Under the pieces are notes generated by a model, which searched no databases, was not told the DNA's origin, and saw only the letters and a program-made list of their open reading frames with translations. A DNA stretch of 64,000 nucleotides from Phyto melanocephala (lineage: Eukaryota > Arthropoda > Insecta > Diptera > Rhinophoridae): contig OW799235.1 in assembly GCA_941918925.1 (NCBI GenBank), positions 44,794,701 through 44,858,700 of the forward strand, read 5' to 3'. Below, one piece after another: positions 31,707 through 42,513 of the stretch. The position numbers and the translations under genes are program-made. The stretch's first letter is position 1. Each line of letters begins with the position of its first letter.

Positions 31707-32160
31707 TCTTTTGATTTGTTATCCTGATCAAGTAAAAGTCTTGTGGATACCTGGACATTCCAATATTTTAGGCAACGTTAAAGCGGACGAAGCCGCAAAA
31801 TTTGCTACTAATGCCCCTATTATACTAGAAGATCAAAACGAAAAGACGGACATCAAATGTTTAATAAGAAATCATATTCACCAAAGGAAAATTTCAGTAT
31901 GGGCAGGTTATCACCATCCTCATTATAAAGAACTAAATATCAACTGTAGCCACCCGACTTACCCTACTAAAATTACTAAACAACAAATCAAATTTTTTTC
32001 ACGTTTACGATTAGGACATACATATGCAACACACAATCACCTTATTAATCCGGAATCAACCTCGGTCTGCCCTAAATGCGGATTAAACATGTCTGTTGAA
32101 CATGTTCTAGTACTCTGCAGTTATTTTATTGATATTAGAACTTCTATTTTTGGTTCCTAA
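31678..32160 (+). pseudogene. ORF2 part 3: RNase H end and C-terminal Cys/His domain
   Basis: From KWNIVNHIRDLLICYPDQV the frame continues with VLWIPGHSNILGNVKADEAA, which supplies the RNase H His and last Asp. It then goes through a region with FFSRLRLGHTYATH to a Cys/His motif CPKCGLNMSVEHVLVLC, typical of I/R1-type ORF2 ends. The stop is at 32158. About 270 bp of 3' UTR precede the TAA repeat. Confidence 0.9.
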
Positions 32161-32446
32161 AACCTGAGGGAACTTCTAAAAAATCCTACTCACAATAATA
32201 TTTTAAAAATCTATGATTTTATAAAACGAACTGGATTCATTATTTAAGTTTTATTTAATTTTGTTTTTTGGTCAAAAATTTTATTTTTATAGTTAAAGAA
32301 AAAAAAATCACATAAATAAGAAACTAGACCTAATATTTATTTTTTATTTTATATTGTTAACTTATAGCCGATAGCCCTAGCAGCTAGTGCTTCTAATTTG
32401 TATTAGATATGTAATTTATTATAGATCTAATAAATAATAATAATAA

Positions 32447-32600
32447 TATTTAAGTATTAGCAATATGTATGAATGAATATTCGTATGTAGGTTTTTTACA
32501 CACACACACACTACGTTGAATCAAAGTTATAGCTGTTGTTAGGCTGTTATCTCTAGCATTTAATGATTTTATCCGCTCAAAAACGTACCATTGTAAAATT
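32447..32600 (+). repeat. Target duplication and rest of duplicated segment copy 2
   Basis: After TATTTAAGTATT the sequence continues AGCAATATGTATGAATGAAT, TACACACACACACAC and ATCAAAGTTATAGCTGTT. It matches 25875-25960 downstream of the Helitron in copy 1. Confidence 0.8.
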
Positions 32601-32627
32601 ATTAATTGAGTTTATGTGTATGTATTA

Positions 32628-33038
32628 AAAAAAAAATAAAAAAATTGAAATAAAAAATTTTTTTTTTTTTTTGTCTCAACTGGGATTCGAACCTACGTTC
32701 ATCCAGTGTGTGTTGTTGTAAAAAAAAAAAATACGAGGTGGTCGTGGTTTTTTGCTCATATCTCAGTTGTTTATGTACAATTTTTCTGATTTTCAATACC
32801 GATTTGCTCCCGAATATTTCTAATATTTTAATACCTCACGCGGGTCTTAGTGGTGTCGGGGGCCTCCAAAAAGTTGATTTCAACATACACACGGACAGAC
32901 TGACAGACCTTAATCGACTCCCCTATTCATAAGCTTTCAGAATATATATACTTTATGGGGTCGGAAATGAATATTGTAGAAATTTCACACGGAATGACAA
33001 ACCTATATATACCCTTTTTCACTGTGTGAAGGGTATAA
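32628..33038 (+). repeat. Repeat A, right-hand two thirds
   Basis: It contains the tRNA-like B box (GGGATTCGAACC, inverted relative to the copy at 375), ACGAGGTGGTCGTGG, the CACGGACAGACTGACAG tract, CTTTATGGGGTCGG and the closing CTGTGTGAAGGGTATAA. No hairpin terminus is found at its left side. Confidence 0.75.
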
Positions 33039-33702
33039 ATATACTTAAATTAAAAGACTTTGATTGTATTTATTAGAAAGCTGTATTTATCATTCTATAT
33101 ATGGTATATTTTAGTTATATAAGTTTTTATAAATGTATAAAACACTGAACTACAATACAAATATTTATAATAAAAAATCTTACAACATAACTTGTTTTTT
33201 TTTTATTAAATTCATAAACAAACTTGTATTTATCTATATGTCCGTAATGTGATGATAAAACATTTATCAATGTCGGTGTACGCTTTATCTTTATTAATGT
33301 ATGAAAAATTATGAATGATGTATTATTACAATCTATATATATAAATTCTGAAAAATGTTAGTTATGTTTATATTTAAAATATATTTAATGGAGTTTGAGC
33401 ATTTTAAAATATGTGTTTAATGTATAATGAACTTAAAAATATATAGAAATAAGGTTTGTAGATAATATAAAATATTTTATGATTATACATTGGAAAAACA
33501 CAAACATTTACCAATAATGTTGTTTGTATACAATTCATATTACATAAACACATCCATTATAATTAATGTTATTTGAATAAAATTAAAAAGGGAATCATCT
33601 TTAATCGTCAGAGGTTTTTAATAATATATTTCTTATATTTAAAACTTTATAAATGCCATTCCTTTACAGAAGTCTTAAGGTTTATTATTTTTATTATATG
33701 CT
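33039..33702 (-). other. Sequence downstream of the fax stop (candidate 3' UTR)
   Basis: AT-rich, with several minus-strand AATAAA-like signals, for example near 33681 and 33199. The real polyadenylation point cannot be chosen by eye. No other gene is visible. Confidence 0.45.
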
Positions 33703-33756
33703 TTACTTTGATTCATCTTTTTCCTTATTTTCCTCAGATATCTCCTTTTCGTTTGT
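33703..33756 (-). CDS. fax: fax terminal coding exon
   Basis: After the acceptor TTTTTAG the exon reads TNEKEISEENKEKDESK and stops with TAA (33705-33703). It starts in phase 0, exactly as left by the previous exon's GACAAG/GTAAGC donor. The acidic, Lys/Glu-rich end closely resembles the C-terminus known for Drosophila Fax (NEKEST-EENKEK-like). It is too short to show up as an open frame and was found by searching for the continuation of the exon at 36745-36850. Confidence 0.9.
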   Translation of the reverse strand, partial: TNEKEISEENKEKDESK

Positions 33757-33799
33757 CTAAAAAGAAAGAAGAAATATAATAAAAGTTTATTCAATTACG

Positions 33800-34009
33800 T
33801 AAATATGTAATTCTAAAGGCAATAAAGTATAGTGATAAAATTTTACGCCCACTTTAACGTTAATTTCCATACAGATTTTTCAGAAATTCATACAATTTCT
33901 CTATAGAGAAAACTTTTAGAAGAATAGTGATTTCTGTTTTTCTGTTTTTAATATCTACATTGAAATCTTTTTAATACTATACCTAAGTGAAGTGTGCTTT
34001 AATAAATAA
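33800..34009 (+). repeat. Fragment of repeat B
   Basis: ACGCCCACTTT, CATACAATTTCTCTAT and neighbouring words match the middle of repeat B (as at 40395-40470). The fragment is degenerate and lacks ends. Confidence 0.5.
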
Positions 34010-34930
34010 AGTCGGAGGGGTCGAAGATTGGTGAACCGAAATAGAGGTAAATACCTTCGTCTACAAGACCACAACTCAGTTTTTTAGGCTGAGGTTATGG
34101 CAATTACGGAAAGTATTAAATGGATAAAGGAAACTAATAAAGAGGACCCGATTCGTATCTTTACGTATAGCCAGTCAGTAATCCAGACACTAATGAACGA
34201 AAAAGTTAGATCTCAAAACGTCCTGCAATGCAAGAGCGAAATAAACCCGCCCGCAAATTGCGAACGTCTAGAGATAATATGGATACCAGGCCATAAAGGC
34301 TTAATTGGAAACGAGATGGCCGATAAAATATTCAAAATGGAAACATTTTTAAGTGCCGTAACTTTGAAAAATGCTAAACCCTTTCAACGATTCAAAAATA
34401 TGAACTTAAAGTTTGGGCGATGGAGGAACATGGTAGAAAATAACAAAACACTGAGGTCAGGACATTGGCAAACATACTGTGGGGTAACCAAAATCTTGAG
34501 AAATTGAACGAAATTCTAAAACTGAATAGACCTGAACTCTTTGGAGACTAACTAGAGTATTAATAGATCACGCGGAGTTGAGAACTCATCTAACTCGCAT
34601 GAGATTGTCGGAGGAAACGACATGTAGAGCATGCGAGGAAGAGATCGAGACCTTGGAATTCAACCTTTGTCATTGGTCTGCGTTTGGCAGTATAAGACGC
34701 AAATATTTTGACATAGATACTATTCCGAACTTGGAATACCTAAGGAACTTGAACTGGAGATCCAAAAGGAATTACTTTAAGGGGACTGTGTTCTCGATTT
34801 TTATCGAGTAAATGTGGTTTTTATTAGGGAAATTTGGTTTTCACACAACACCCCAATTGGCTATACGTGTATACCTGTCATGGGTTAAGTTTTTTAGTGC
34901 ACGTCTTTTTCAACCTGACCTAATAAATAA
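34010..34930 (+). pseudogene. Degenerate non-LTR RNase H/C-terminal fragment
   Basis: A decayed relative of the element at 62185-63397. TCGAAGATTGGTGAACC and ATAGAGGTAAATACCTTCGT correspond to 62438-62520 with a deletion. The open stretch 34097-34507 reads AEVMAITESIKWIKE, RIFTYSQSVIQTL (the catalytic TDSQ is now TYSQ), IIWIPGHKGLIGNEMADK. A shifted frame at 34578-34811 continues with LRTHLTRMRLSEETTCRACE. The 3' end (TTTTCAACCTGACCTAATAA) lacks the clean CCTAA repeat. It lies inside the last fax intron. Confidence 0.85.
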
Positions 34931-34979
34931 AGTGCTCTTAATTTTTTTAAAAAATTTCAAGTACTATATTTGCAACAAA

Positions 34980-35520
34980 CATGAAATTCGAGGAACTTAA
35001 AGTAGAGCAGCTCAAGAAAGAATTGAGTAAACTATCCTTACCGATTACAGGTTAGAATGCAGAACGCAAGAGGCTGATAGAGGAATTTATACGTCGTAGT
35101 ATTAACAACAACACCGCCACGCACACAGTGTTTTACACACACAATTCTACGTTTGCAAAAACTGTTCATACGCACTTATACAGGGAACTGCGAAATTGCT
35201 TTCTAAGCCGCAGATATATAAGATGCGAAATATCGAATTTTCTACAGCAATGAAAAGAAATGAAGTAAGCGATTTAAGGGAACGAAAGCTTTTAGAAGTA
35301 CACTTATAGCGAAACGTTAAGGACTTTATTGGAAGACATGCCCAATGTACGTTGACGACATAATTGTTATGCGCAAAAATTTTGACGATCACCTGAAAGA
35401 AGAAGTTCTTAAACAAATATCATTGACTGGACTCATAATAAACGCAAAGAAATGTGCATTGTTTCAAAAAGAAGTCAAATAGTTGGGGCACCTCGTTGTA
35501 GAAATGGTATATTTAAATTT
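34980..35520 (+). pseudogene. Eroded Ty3/gypsy fragment: SAP-like gag start and RT piece
   Basis: At 34980-35100 the plus strand reads MKFEELKVEQLKKELSKLSL, then an in-frame stop, then NAERKRLIEEFIRR, a SAP-type helix-turn-helix start seen on some gypsy gag proteins. At about 35345-35510 it reads YVDDIIVMRKNFDDHLK, EEVLKQISLTGLIINAKK, CALFQKEVK, stop, LGHLV. That is the YVDD-to-LGH part of a gypsy reverse transcriptase. Everything between gag and RT is gone. The fragment sits in the fax intron in antisense orientation to fax. Confidence 0.75.
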
Positions 35521-35805
35521 TTCTAAACATTTTCTCTTTTTCATTTAAATTTTTTGACAAAAAAATTGTAAACAGATACAAACATATGTACATAGAAAAA
35601 AAAAACAGATTTTTATCCATTTTGTTTCTTTTTTTCTTTAGTGTTTTTTGCAGTTCCTAATGAATTCTCATATACAACTGATCATTAAACAAGAAGGTTG
35701 TATTTTTGTACAAATTAGTAGTTTTTGTTTTTACTTAAAGGAATTTTGCTTTTTTTCCGGTAGATGACTTCACATTTTAGAATCTGTCATTCTAGTGATT
35801 GTTTA
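35521..35805. other. Intronic AT-rich sequence
   Basis: Poly-A/T-rich fax intron sequence with no further structure that I can support. Confidence 0.5.
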
Positions 35806-35813
35806 ATACGTAA

Positions 35814-36555
35814 CAAGGCATATCCATAAGGTACTCGTATCCAATCAGCTGACTGTTTTTTTTATATAAATTTTAAAAGCGTTACCAAGGCATATTCATA
35901 CAGGTATATGCAACGGCAAATTGATACAACAAAGCAAAATTTTAGGGGATTTTTTCCTTCAATACCAGTTTGTATAACAAGGATGGAAAAGTTGTTTTTC
36001 TATGTTTTATTCAATAAAATTTTATTAAAAAAAGGATATGTGATTGTGAAGCACATTATAAGTGGTGCAAGCACAATAAATATACATAAATTTGGTAAAT
36101 TTATTATCATAAAAAGCACAATTAAGTTAAATGTTTAATTCGGAATCCAACATCTAATCTTCCATTCCTGCATTAATAAATAGAATAAAGGAGAATTCAC
36201 CAAATTTAGACATTATGTTTCCCCATCATCATGTGCTGATAAGTGCACCTGTATGAATTCGCCTTAGCGTTACCAACTTTTTTTAAAAGTCATGCCTGCA
36301 GTTGTCAAACTTAATTTTTTAAATTTTATTGTACAATAAATAATTCGCAGATTCAGTTGAATTAAAGCGTGTTAAAAAATACAAAACCGTGAATTAAAAG
36401 TTTTCGCTAAAAAGTTTTTTAAAAGTTGTTCAAATTTGAGAAGAAAATAAAAAAAAATGTTTGACATATGCCGGCATATATACAAAAACAAAATACATGT
36501 GTTTTTTATTGTTGTGTTTGTTGCCGCGATGCATATACCTTATGGATATGCCTTG
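35814..36555. mobile_element. hAT-type MITE, 742 bp, 8-bp duplication
   Basis: Ends CAAGGCATATCCATAAGGTA and its reverse complement TACCTTATGGATATGCCTTG. Perfect 8-bp target duplication ATACGTAA at 35806-35813 and 36556-36563. There is no transposase. A related MITE is nested inside. The 8-bp duplication points to hAT (Merlin also gives 8 bp). Confidence 0.85.
35887..36264. mobile_element. Second MITE of the same family, nested
   Basis: Left end CAAGGCATATTCATACAGGT, right end ACCTGTATGAATTCGCCTTA. It is flanked by GCGTTAC(C) on both sides (35879-35886 and about 36265-36272). It is inserted within the MITE at 35814-36555 and carries 76 codons of open frame without similarity. Confidence 0.75.
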
Positions 36556-36744
36556 ATACGTAATAAGTAAGAAGAAACAAAAATTGACATATGAAAGTAA
36601 AAGCAAATGAAAACCTTCAAAATAGATAAATCCAAATTTATTTGAATGTGAGACATGCTTTCTTTCAACATTGCTAACAGGCTTTCCTACCTAACAGGCT
36701 ATAAATCTAATTTAACTAATGATGTTCAGTCCATTTTAGCTTAC

Positions 36745-36850
36745 CTTGTCTTTTTCCATTTCTTTTTCATTTTTGTCGGAATCGTATTCCTGCTCTTTTG
36801 ATTTTTCTAACTCTCCATCCTTTCCTTCTTTACCTTCCTTGTTTTCTGGC
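36745..36850 (-). CDS. fax: fax penultimate coding exon
   Basis: Bounded by acceptor TTATAG and donor GTAAGC. The first base completes a glycine codon from the upstream exon (phase 2), and 35 codons follow: PENKEGKEGKDGELEKSKEQ then EYDSDKNEKEMEKDK. The length (1 + 105 nt) fits the splice phases on both sides exactly. This charged linker has a counterpart in Drosophila Fax (KEGKEG...EKSNEQE... EKELEKDK-like). The upstream intron is 9.5 kb, the downstream one 3.0 kb. Confidence 0.92.
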
Positions 36851-36945
36851 CTATAATATAAAAAATAAATAAAAAGTTATTAGGTTAATTAAAAGTATGC
36901 TCATATTTCAAATTAATATGACAAGTGACTTTGAACACCTTCTGA

Positions 36946-37151
36946 CAAGGCATATTTATTCATCAGGTACTCTTGATTCGTCAGCTGATTTTTTTTCAAC
37001 ACTTATTTTAAATTTCAGCTGTCAAAATGCATAAATAAAAAACAATTTTTTCTCTTTTATAATTTATTTTAAATGTCAAACTTCATATATAAAAAATATA
37101 AAGAAAAAATTTTCTCTGAACTGCAATTACCTGATGAATAAATATGCCTTG
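36946..37151. mobile_element. Third MITE of the CAAGGCATAT family, 206 bp
   Basis: Ends CAAGGCATATTTATTCATCA and TGATGAATAAATATGCCTTG. Flanks are CCTTCTGA (36938-36945) and CCTTCTGT (37152-37159), an 8-bp duplication with one change. Confidence 0.85.
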
Positions 37152-37253
37152 CCTTCTGTTAAAAAATTTAACAAACATATTTAATCAACGTTGTTTTTTT
37201 ATGCCATTTTGGATATTTTTTAATAATATTGCTAAAACTATATAACGAAAAAT

Positions 37254-37403
37254 TGTTGTAATAAAAGTTTTAATGTCAACTGACTAATTTATTTTTTCAT
37301 ATATAAACATATTAATACAAAGCATACTTATTTCAATACATATATTATTACATTTCAAATATAAAGTATAATATTATGCAAGCATTTTCATTCATTATCA
37401 ACA
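37254..37403 (-). repeat. copia-like 3' LTR (150 bp)
   Basis: Plus-strand TGTTGTAATAAAAGTTTTAA to CATTCATTATCAACA. It is shorter than the 5' copy (161 bp), which carries an extra AATTACTAATTG-like stretch. Confidence 0.9.
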
Positions 37404-37501
37404 CCCTTCCTGAATGACAAATTTTAAACAATTTATACTCTAGACTTTTGTAAATAATAAAATAATATAATCTCAAGTATTCTTTAACTTAAAACAATAA
37501 T

Positions 37502-39163
37502 TTAAATAAGACCAAATTTTTTACTAAAATATTCAATTTTCTGTGGAGTAACGGCCTTGGTAAACACGTCAGCAACCATTTCATTTGTACCTAGATATTC
37601 TAGAAAAATATCCTTTTCATCTAGTTTTTGACGAATAAACTTGGCTTTTATATCCACATGCTTTGTTCTTGATGAATAATTGTGGTTAAGAGCAACTTGC
37701 AAAGCACCCTTGATATCACAATACAACAGCATACTTAACCAAATCGATTCTTGAATTGCAGCTGTTAGTGACATAAACTCGGCTTCCGTTGAAAACAAAG
37801 CTACTGTTTTTTGTTTTTTTGTTGACCACGAAATGGCTCCAGATTGAAATATAAAAACGTATCCAGTTGTAGATTTGCGATCATCAACGTCTCCAGCCCA
37901 GTCAGCATCACAGTACCCTCTCATGTCATCTTGAATTTGTTTTTTGTATACAATACCTTTGTGTAAAGATCCCTTTAAATACCGCATTACACGTTTGACT
38001 GCTTCCCAATGTGGTTTACCAGGATTTTTACTAAAACGACTCAACAAATTAACAGCATAACATACATCCGGTCTTGAAATTTGCGCCGCAAACAACAAAC
38101 ATCCAATCGCCTGCTGATATGGAATATTTGACATCTGATGTTTGCCTTCTTCATCGTTAAAACACATGTTGGCTGTTAGTTTCTGATTGTAATCCATTGG
38201 AGTTGAGGTCGGATTGCAATCACTCATTCCAAATCTTGCCAAAACATCTGTGATATACCGCGATTGATCAATTTTGATTCTATTTTTGCTTCTGGAAATG
38301 TTCATGCCCAGCACTGTTGATGCTTCTCCTAAGTCTTTCATTTTGAATTTCTTAGCAAGTTTGTTTTTCAAAATTTTAACATCAAGTAAATTGTTTGAAA
38401 ATATCAAAATGTCATCAACATAAATTGCCACGTATAACATTTGACCATTACGTATTCTGTGGTAAACACATTGATCCACTTCACCTCTTGTAAGACCTAT
38501 TTTAATTAATTCCTGGTTGATGGTTTCATTCCAAACACGGCCTGACTGTTTTAGGCCGTAAATTGATTTGTTCAGCTTGCAAACCCTTCCTGAACCATCT
38601 TTGAACATTTCGGGTTGCTGCATATATATTGTTTCTTGTAATGTACCATTTAAATATGCACTTACTGCGTCCATTTGATGTATGTGTAAATCGTGTTTTA
38701 CTGCCAATGCTAACAAATATCGTATGGTGTCATATCTCACAACAGGAGCAAACGTTTCATTAAAATCTATTCCTTCACGTTGAGAAAATCTTTTGGACAC
38801 CAGTCTGGCTTTCAATTTAATAGCATTTCCTTGTTCATCTCTTTTGGTTTTAAACACCCACTTTGACTTGATTGCTTTCTGACCTGCTGGCAATTCAGTC
38901 AGTATCCACGTTTTATTCTCCATTAATGAATCAATTTCTGCATTCATGGCTGCCTTCCATTCGACTGAGTTATTTGATGACATTGCATCCATCACATTAG
39001 TCGGATCATTTGAAACATACTGCATTGCACAAAAGTTATGTGATTGTTGATTTTTGTTAGCTATACGACCAGAACGATGGATATTTTCTATTACAGGAAC
39101 ATTTTGCCTCTCGTCTGAACTTGGAGACCATTCACTTTCCTCATTTTCAACTGGGGAGGGCAA
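37502..39163 (-). pseudogene. copia-like reverse transcriptase and RNase H
   Basis: 553 codons. RT motifs: KSKWVFKTKRDEQGN, VVRYDTIRYLLALAVK, HQMDAVSAYLNG, SIYGLKQSGRVWN and the catalytic YVAIYVDDILIFS. RNase H: GYCDADWAGDVDDRKSTTG, STEAEFMSLTAA and RTKHVDIKAKFIRQ. The DNxGA part reads CDIKGALQ with a short deletion before it. The reading starts in the hinge (IHRSGRIANK...) that normally follows integrase. A frame change near 39150-39200 separates it from the protease piece. It makes DNA from RNA in intact relatives. Confidence 0.92.
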
Positions 39164-39777
39164 AGGTGATGACCATTCGTAGGAATCACTATATTCTCTT
39201 TCTTCTGAGTCACTTGCTTGTTGAACGAAATTGTTGTTTGTGGAATCAAGTGGAAATGTGAATTCATTTTCTTTATTATAATAAAAGTTTTAATGTCAAC
39301 TTCATTTCTTGCAACAAAAACTTTGTTTTCTTTTCTTTGTGCTTCACTGTTTATGCAATACAAATCATTAAATACCGTTGCCGAAATAACAAGAGAGTTG
39401 TTTCCATCAAAAATTTTACATGTTTCGCCTTCAAAAACAACTTTTTTACCCTCTTTAGTCATTTGCCTAACGGAAAGAAGATTCGCACATAAATCGGGCA
39501 CATACTCAACATTCTTTACAGTAAATTTCTTTTCTTCTCCACTAATAATTGTTAGGTCGATGTCGCCTGCACATTCAACAAGAAGTTTGTCTTCATTTGC
39601 GACAAGAACTGTTTTATTTTTTATTTTGCGTGTGTTGTACATAAAGTTATTCTTGTTCACCATGTGATTACTAGCTCCACTATCCACATACCAACGCAAG
39701 GAATTGTTGACATTCGTTGAAACATTCATACACGTGCTTGTCGCAATAAGCGTTGATGAATTTTCTTTCTTTTCCTT
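39091..39777 (-). pseudogene. copia-like protease joined to the post-integrase hinge
   Basis: The frame reads SLRWYVDSGASNHMVN, the copia-type aspartic protease, and continues to YVPDLCANLLSVRQM, the start of the GAG-pre-integrase segment (LYCINSEAQRKENK). It then jumps to SFNKQVTQKKE, a hinge region. The HHCC and D-D-E integrase core, normally about 300 codons, is missing. At the joint lies a 23-nt stretch (about 39276-39298) shared with the LTR end at 37259-37281. The upstream side continues as KKEKKENSSTLIATSTCMNV to the repeat B junction. Confidence 0.88.
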
Positions 39778-41577
39778 TTTATACCCGCCACCAAAAAAAT
39801 GGTGGGGGTATATTCATTTTGTCATTCCGTTTGTAACACATCGAAATATCCATTTTAGACCCCATAAAGTATATATATTCTGAATCAGGGTTCGATTTGA
39901 TGACGATCTAGCTATGTCCGTCCGTCTGTCCGTCTGTTGAAAGCACGATAGAGGTCGCACCGAAAAAGCTAGGGGGCTCAAATTTTGCCAGAATCTTTCT
40001 TATAGACAAGGTTTGTTTGGTATTGAAAAAGGGCTAAATCGGATTATTAGGAAGAGAGTTATAGCTCGAAAAGCAAGAGTAGGTCGAAAAAACAGTGTCC
40101 TTCGAACATCGAATCAAATGGAATTGTGTCCAAACGCATTAACGTAGACTCATGAAACTTCGAATATATATTTCCTGCGTAAAAACAATATCTTTCCCTG
40201 AAAATTATCCAAATCTATGCATTAGGAGAGGAGTTATCGATCAAAATGTACGAAAATTTATACCGCGCAGTGTATTTTTCGGTGCATTTAAAAACAAAAA
40301 CGTCATAAAAGCAACAAAATTAGATGTACGACTCTGAAATTTTGCACACTTTGCTTTTTGGTGAAACGCTTTTTTGTAACGGAAAACCGATGTGCCACGC
40401 CCACTTTTACGCCCACCTCCCGTATAACGTTTTACATAAAATTCATATAATTTCTCTATTAATAAAGATTTTGGAATAATAAAGGGCTATATTGAAACAC
40501 CTAAGTTTTACTCATTCGCAAAAATAACTTTGACACGCCTACTATAACGCCCACTTTTCACGTTATCTACCGTTAATGAAATTTAGAAGCTCATAAAACT
40601 GCCAAAATTAGAGGTATGATGATCAAATTTGCTGCATATATCCTTCTAATCAATGTAATTTTTGTGCCAAAAAGTTTAGGTGACGCGCCCACTTGAACGC
40701 CTACCTCCCATATAACGGTTTATCTTAAATTCATGTAGTTTCTCTATTGACAAAGTTTTTGGGAAAATAAAGGACTATATTGAAGTATCTAAGTTGTATT
40801 TATTAGCAGAAACTTTATTGACACGCCTACTTTAATGCCTGCTTTCATTGAAAGACTACATTTACAAAAGCATTTTAGTAGCATATCGAACTTATAAATT
40901 ATAATATTTGTATGGTTCAATTATGTATTTAACAAAATATCGGCCAAATGGCCCCCTCCCATCCTTGGCGCCACTCGTCTATCTGATGGTCCAAATTTTC
41001 AATGACAATGTTGATGCTCAATTGTTGGGCATGATGATGAGGCGAGGTTGACTGCTCTTTTGCCACACTATCGCAAAAACCAGCAGTGGTTCCCATTCAA
41101 CGAAGTAAGAAGGCATTCACAGATTTTCTGACATTTTATACAGACCTGTTTTGCAGAAATTTAAATATTTTTTACAATTCTCCCGATTGTGGACGAATTT
41201 GAACGATTATGTTGATCTAAAGAATTACAAGGTGCAAAAAATGCATTTTGATTTGAACGCCCATTTTTATAAAAACCTGAATAACTTTAAATCGTTGCTC
41301 ATTTGCGTATCTTTCCACGGATCAAATTTAGTCGGTTTAAGATTGAGAAATGTCAAATGAAATGCAGAAAACAAATTTAAGGTCTAGGTGTAGTTCACCT
41401 TCAACATGGGCCCTTAAAATTGAACCACCCTCTACAAAGAAAGTGATACATATTTTGTTATAAAGAGATTATTTCATAATGATTAACAAAATAATAAATA
41501 TTGTGCTTTAAATGTACACAAAATTGGTGGTGGGTATAAAAGATTCGGCACAGCCGAATATAGTGCTCTTACTTGTT
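39777..41577 (+). repeat. Repeat B, intact 1.8 kb copy (DINE/Helentron-like)
   Basis: Starts TTATACCCGCCACCAAAAAAATGGTGGGGGTATA with the hairpin CCACC-AAAAAAAT-GGTGG. It continues with the tract GTCCGTCCGTCTGTCCG at 39917 and several GCCCAC/GGGCGT blocks. It ends with the hairpin ATTCGGC-ACA-GCCGAAT (41543-41559) and CTCTTACTTG at 41575. It has no coding capacity. It lies inside copia, whose reading frame resumes on the other side. Features recall DINE-1/INE-type rolling-circle repeats; this is inference. Confidence 0.8.
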
Positions 41578-41600
41578 TTATTTGACTTCCGGTCACTTTT

Positions 41601-42284
41601 GAAATTGTTTATTTTGTTTTGACAGTTTTTAGAGATGTGACCAAATTATTTACAACTGTAGCACTGAATTGTTTTTTTATTTTTAAATTTTTTCGTATAC
41701 AACACAGCTTCTTTTTCGGAATCTTGATTATCAAACTTGGTATCTTGAAGAAGTAAATTCTTTACCATATCCACAGATAGTTTCTCTTTTGAATTTTCGA
41801 CTGCCATCACAAGTGGCTTAAAATCATCAGACAGACCTGCCAACATTAGTGACGCAGTAAGCTCGTCATCTATATAAAGGCCAGCGTTTTTCACTTTCAA
41901 GGCAATAATTACCAGTTCATTAACGTACTCCTGAACTGAGCTATAATTTTTGAATTTGATATTGACTAACTGCTTTAGCAATTCAACTTTACGTGTTAAG
42001 CCAGTATCCTCATAAGCTCTTACTAAAGCATCCCAAGCTTCTTTTGCTGTTTTAGCTGTAGCAATATGTCCATAATTAGACGACTCCACCATTAAAGTTA
42101 TTTCAGCCAAGGCACGTTCATTCAAGTTTGCATCAGCATCATTTATCAAGCCGTCTTGCACAACTTTCCAACAACCTTTAATGACAAGGCAAGATTTTGC
42201 CTGTCTCTTCCACACATCGAAATTCTCACGTCCTCTTAGACGTTCTAACGAATAACCTCCTGGAAGACTTGCCATATTTACCAA
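41601..42284 (-). pseudogene. copia-like gag with zinc knuckle broken by a stop
   Basis: The 212-codon frame [20 protein letters not shown]... carries the copia-type gag domain ([55 protein letters not shown]). The zinc knuckle reads CYSCK-stop-FGHISKNC: the TAA at 41648-41646 falls inside the CX2CX4HX4C motif, after which the frame continues to the repeat B junction. One nonsense change explains it. This is the nucleocapsid protein of the element. Confidence 0.92.
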
Positions 42285-42338
42285 AACACTTTCGCGAAAA
42301 CGTATTCAAAATACACAATTAAAAATAAGAGCGCGTTT

Positions 42339-42352
42339 CTGGGCCCATAACC
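42339..42352 (-). promoter_or_regulatory. copia-type primer binding site
   Basis: Directly inside the 5' LTR the sense strand reads GGTTATGGGCCCAG. This matches the primer site of Drosophila copia, which is primed by an internal fragment of initiator tRNA-Met. Confidence 0.85.
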
Positions 42353-42513
42353 TGTTGTAATAAAATTTTTAATGTCAACTAATTACTAATTGACTAATTT
42401 ATTTTTTCATATATAAACATATTAATACAAAGCATACTTATTTCAATACATATTTTATTACATTTCAAATATAAAGTATAATATAATGCAAGCATTTTCA
42501 TTCATTATCAACA
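42353..42513 (-). repeat. copia-like 5' LTR (161 bp)
   Basis: TG...CA ends, 5-bp target duplication AAAAT outside. It shares all but a short indel and a few bases with the 3' LTR. Confidence 0.9.

Larger units (their letters stand above)
26899..32446 (+). mobile_element. I-clade non-LTR retrotransposon, near full length
   Basis: It starts CAGTCATCGATTATCAC and ends in a TAA repeat at 32430-32446. The 12-bp target duplication TATTTAAGTATT lies at 26887-26898 and 32447-32458. It encodes an ORF1 with three CCHC-type knuckles and an ORF2 with endonuclease, RT, RNase H and a C-terminal Cys/His motif. RNase H, the TAA tail and the 12-bp duplication match the Drosophila I factor. ORF2 has two frame changes, near 29210-29240 and at the A-run near 31675, so this copy is not competent as it stands. 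Confidence 0.93.
37254..42513 (-). mobile_element. Ty1/copia (copia-like) retrotransposon, defective and interrupted
   Basis: LTRs at 37254-37403 and 42353-42513 with a 5-bp target duplication AAAAT (37249-37253 and 42514-42518). Minus orientation: PBS, gag, protease, then RT-RNase H, followed by a polypurine AGGAAGGG before the 3' LTR. The integrase core is absent. A complete repeat B (39777-41577) lies between the gag zinc knuckle and the protease. Removing the repeat leaves about 3.4 kb. The insertion is in the 9.5 kb fax intron, in the same orientation as fax. Confidence 0.93.

Noticed and set aside
39218..39667. 149-codon plus-strand frame
   Set aside because: Antisense to the copia protease region; no similarity and no start context.
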